Source: Pseudooceanicola aestuarii
GTDB taxonomy: Bacteria > Pseudomonadota > Alphaproteobacteria > Rhodobacterales > Rhodobacteraceae
Assembly (NCBI RefSeq): GCF_010614805.1
Contig: NZ_JAAFZC010000002.1
Coordinates: forward strand, 558,001 to 622,000
Length of the DNA stretch: 64,000 nucleotides
Direction of reading: 5' to 3'
Position numbers and translations under genes: made by a program. Of this stretch, positions 61,755-64,000 are shown piece after piece (position 1 is the stretch's first letter; each line of letters begins with the position of its first letter). The notes beneath the pieces were generated by a model that did not search any database, had not been told where the DNA came from, and worked only from the letters and a program-made list of their open reading frames with translations.

Positions 61755-62660
61755 TCAGTTGGATTTCGCCTTGCGCGCCTCGACGATGGAGACATAGGCG
61801 TCATGGGTGATCGGGTTGAAGCCCAGGGATTCACCGGCGGAGATGTTGTAGGTGCAATCCTTGTCGGCGTCATACATGCCGTCGATCAGGGCGGTCATCT
61901 TGTCCTTGACGTCCTGCGGCAGGGAGGAGCGCAGCACGATCGGGCCTTCGGGGATCGGCTTGGAGCGCCAGATTTCCACCAGGTCGTTCATGTCGATCAG
62001 GCCCGCGTCAACGGCCTTGCGCAGGGCGCCGGAATTGAACCCGTCTTCCCATTCACCCTGACCGTCGGCCCAGGTCACGCCCGCGTCGACATCACCGTTG
62101 TTGACCGCGACGATGGTCTGCTCATGGCCACCGACAAAGACGACTTCGCCGAAGTAGTCACCGTTTTCCATCGTGGCGCCGATCTCGGTCGGGATCTCGA
62201 TGGAGGGGATCAAGTAGCCGGAGGTGGAGTTGGGATCGCCGAAGCCGAACGTCTTGCCCTTCATGTCCGCCAGGGAGGTCACGCCGCTGTCCTTGCGGGC
62301 GAAACCGACGGAATGATAACCAAAGGAGCCGTCCAGGTTGATCTTGACCAGCACCGGCTCCACCGCGTCGGCGTCGGAGAGGAAGGTCTTGGCATAGGCG
62401 GATGCCCCCAGCCAGGCCATGTCAATGGTACCGCCCAGCAGGCCCTGGATCACACCGTCGTAATCGGCGGGGGCGAACAGCTTGGTCGGGACGCCCAGGG
62501 CTTCCTCGGTGTAGGTCTTCAGGCATTCGTGGTTGTTCAGACGGTCCTGCGCGTTCTCGCCACCCAGGATGCCGATGCGGAACTCGTCGATCTGGTCCTG
62601 CGCAGCTGCGGCGCCGGTCAGTGCGGTGGTGGCCAGAACGGCCGCGATAAGGTTTTTCAT
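61755..62660 (-). CDS. phnD: Phosphonate ABC transporter substrate-binding protein
   Basis: 301 residues. Signal peptide 'NLIAAVLATTALTGAAAA'. The mature protein shows 'FRIGILGGENAQDRLNNHEC', 'FAPADYDGVIQGLLGGTIDM', 'AWLGASAYAKTFL', 'FGFGDPNSTSGYLIPSIEIP' (phosphonate-binding Ser/Thr loop) and 'GVTWADGQGEWEDGFNSGAL', all typical of PhnD. It delivers phosphonates such as 2-aminoethylphosphonate to the permeases. Periplasmic. Confidence 0.96.
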   Translation of the reverse strand: MKNLIAAVLATTALTGAAAAQDQIDEFRIGILGGENAQDRLNNHECLKTYTEEALGVPTKLFAPADYDGVIQGLLGGTIDMAWLGASAYAKTFLSDADAVEPVLVKINLDGSFGYHSVGFARKDSGVTSLADMKGKTFGFGDPNSTSGYLIPSIEIPTEIGATMENGDYFGEVVFVGGHEQTIVAVNNGDVDAGVTWADGQGEWEDGFNSGALRKAVDAGLIDMNDLVEIWRSKPIPEGPIVLRSSLPQDVKDKMTALIDGMYDADKDCTYNISAGESLGFNPITHDAYVSIVEARKAKSN

Positions 62661-62724
62661 GTCACTTTCCCCTTGGAATGTTTGCCGGTGGATCCCCTCC
62701 ACCGGCGGTGCAGTACCGGGTGGC

Positions 62725-63573
62725 TCAGACCGTGGCCTTCGCGTCCCGGATCTCTCTGGTGCGGATCGGTTCCACTTCCCCGCCGCGGGGATCGTCCAGC
62801 CGCGCGATCTCGGTGGAGGTCGCAGCTTCGGAGAACCCGGCATCGGCGCCGTAGATGTCGCGGGCGGCACCGGTGGTCAGCTGTTCGGGCAGCCCGTCAA
62901 AGACGATGCGCCCGTCGCGCATGCCGATCACCCGGTCGCAATAGCGCCGCGCCGTGTCCAGCGTGTGCAGGTTGGCGATGACCATGCGGCCGTCTTCCTC
63001 GTGGATGCGGCGCAGCGCCTCCATCACGACCTGCGCGTTCATCGGGTCGAGAGAGGCAATCGGCTCATCCGCCAGAATGATCTTGGGATCCTGCATCAGG
63101 GCGCGGGCGATGGCGACGCGCTGCTGCTGGCCGCCCGACAGGGCCTCCGCCCGTTTCGGCGCGTGTTCCGCGATGCCGAGACGGTCCAGGATGTCGATGG
63201 CACGGTGGATATCTTCGGTCGGGAAGAGGTTGAACACGGTCGAAAAGGTCGAACGGCGGTTCAACGTTCCGTGCAGCACATTGGCCACCACGTCCATGCG
63301 CGGCACCAGGTTGAACTGCTGGAAGATCATCGCGCATTCGGCCTGCCAGGCGCGTTTCGCCGCGCCGCGCAGGGCGGTGACGTCGCGGTCGCCGAACCGG
63401 ATCATCCCACTGCTGTGGTCCGTCAGGCGGTTCAGCATCCGCAACAGGGTGGATTTCCCGGCGCCTGACCGGCCGATGATGCCGATCATCATCGGCTTGT
63501 CGACGTGGATGGTCGCCGCATCGACTGCCGTGTTGGCGCCGAAGGTCTTCGTGAGTTTCTCGATACGTAGCAA
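62725..63573 (-). CDS. phnC: Phosphonate ABC transporter ATP-binding protein
   Basis: 282 residues from a TTG at 63573, preceded by a G-run at suitable spacing; no ATG fits the conserved N-terminus '[16 protein letters not shown]'. It contains Walker A '[17 protein letters not shown]', the Q-loop '[17 protein letters not shown]', the signature '[15 protein letters not shown]', Walker B '[12 protein letters not shown]' and the switch '[15 protein letters not shown]'. First gene of phnCDE1E2. A C-terminal extension of about 35 residues has no known role. Confidence 0.95.
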   Translation of the reverse strand: MLRIEKLTKTFGANTAVDAATIHVDKPMMIGIIGRSGAGKSTLLRMLNRLTDHSSGMIRFGDRDVTALRGAAKRAWQAECAMIFQQFNLVPRMDVVANVLHGTLNRRSTFSTVFNLFPTEDIHRAIDILDRLGIAEHAPKRAEALSGGQQQRVAIARALMQDPKIILADEPIASLDPMNAQVVMEALRRIHEEDGRMVIANLHTLDTARRYCDRVIGMRDGRIVFDGLPEQLTTGAARDIYGADAGFSEAATSTEIARLDDPRGGEVEPIRTREIRDAKATV

Positions 63574-63639
63574 GCGATATGCCCCCCAAGGTCTTGAGGG
63601 GCATCTACGTGGCGGCGAAGACGAAAATGTATCGGCGCG

Positions 63640-63657
63640 GTGAAGGTTTTGTAACGC
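63640..63657 (-). promoter_or_regulatory. Possible Pho box upstream of phnC
   Basis: On the minus strand GCGTTAC-AAAA-CCTTCAC resembles CTGTCAT-A(A/T)A(A/T)-CTGTCAY with exact 11-base periodicity, but only 7 of 14 repeat positions match. It lies 67 bases upstream of the TTG start. PhoB control of phnCDE is well known; this particular site is tentative. Confidence 0.4.
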
Positions 63658-63684
63658 GCCCTACCCCGCCCGGCCCGGCGAACG

Positions 63685-63714
63685 AAAAACGGCAGCCGCC
63701 CAAGCGACTGCCGT
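63685..63714 (-). terminator. Intrinsic terminator of the downstream-edge gene
   Basis: On the minus strand ACGGCAGTCGC-TTGG-GCGGCTGCCGT is followed by five T. It lies about 95 bases after the stop of the partial gene that runs off the window. Confidence 0.8.
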
Positions 63715-63807
63715 CAAACAATTATTTATCGACCACCTGGGATGGCCGGCGATTGCGGCCTGCGGTGCCGCCCGGCGCGGGACGCCAGGTCAGCCAGGTG
63801 GCGCGGC

Positions 63808-64000
63808 TCAGGCGGCCGCCCTTTCCACGGCCGAAAGGCTCGACCCCTCGGGCGCGGCGATCACCGCGTCATGCAGCGCCTTCACGGTGGCATCGCGATC
63901 GTCGCGGGCAACGGCGAATTGCACGTCCACCGACCGCGTCGTCTGGTGTACTGCCAGCGGCACGATATCGGCGGCCTCCAGCGCGGCCAGACCACGGCTG
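63808..64000 (-). CDS. C-terminal end of a protein resembling aspartate kinase (5' part outside window)
   Basis: The last 63 or so residues are visible. 'HQTTRSVDVQFAVARDDRDA' followed by 'TVKALHDAVI' resembles the C-terminal ACT region of aspartate kinases, which ends in a pattern like 'R.VD.QFVV.R.D...A...LH'. An Ala/Ser-rich tail ends the protein. The catalytic domain is beyond the window, so the assignment rests on a short segment. A specialised ectoine-type aspartokinase is possible but cannot be shown. Confidence 0.5.
   Translation of the reverse strand, partial: SRGLAALEAADIVPLAVHQTTRSVDVQFAVARDDRDATVKALHDAVIAAPEGSSLSAVERAAA

Overview
The window looks like a chromosomal segment of a GC-rich alphaproteobacterium, most likely a marine-type Rhodobacteraceae (Roseobacter group). 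The gene content fits that group: a class Ib ribonucleotide reductase behind a B12 riboswitch, a complete C-P lyase (phn) region, TRAP transporters, and PutA next to an Lrp-type regulator. Codon use is strongly GC3-biased, and many genes overlap as ATGA. I saw no rRNA, tRNA, CRISPR array, insertion sequence or phage.

Layout. 1-4261 (+): a tightly packed catabolic cluster (amidase C-terminus, NAD-dependent epimerase, double-GNAT protein, DHDPS-family lyase, and a nitrate/taurine-type ABC ATPase without a visible permease). 4503-7591 (+): MOSC protein, pyridoxal kinase, HemN. 7661-10681 (-): copper operon copA-cueR with a CueR-type operator. 10740-12802 (-): a chromate transporter and a secreted lysozyme-like protein.

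13083-32606: the most unusual region. A minus-strand operon encodes three exported DUF11-type proteins (170, 872 and 1930 aa; the last ends in a predicted outer-membrane beta-barrel). Next come a NarL-type response regulator (-) and a divergent hybrid histidine kinase with PAS, HisKA, HATPase, REC and Hpt domains (+). After these lies a second giant DUF11/GEVED/SdrD-like surface protein (+), interrupted by one in-frame TAA. Almost identical 18-bp palindromes (CCTAT-N8-ATAGG) lie about 146-149 bp upstream of both surface-protein units. A related palindrome lies between the regulator and kinase genes. I read this as a two-component-controlled surface-adhesin or matrix system. A glycosyltransferase follows at 32636.

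34299-38942 (-): nrdHIEF plus a MazG-like pyrophosphohydrolase, behind a sigma70-like promoter, tandem NrdR-like boxes and a cobalamin riboswitch. 39053-43167: Lrp/AsnC regulator divergent from putA. 43229-47936: a small unknown gene, an RluE-type pseudouridine synthase, and a TRAP transporter (dctPQM).

48362-63657: phosphonate region. phnGHIJKLNM (-) is divergent from phnF (+) across a palindromic operator. A second phnM and an exported glycerophosphodiester phosphodiesterase lie on +. phnCDE1E2 plus a hexapeptide transferase lie on -. Together these cover uptake of phosphonates, C-P bond cleavage, and recovery of phosphate from phosphodiesters. The window ends within what may be an aspartate kinase gene (-).
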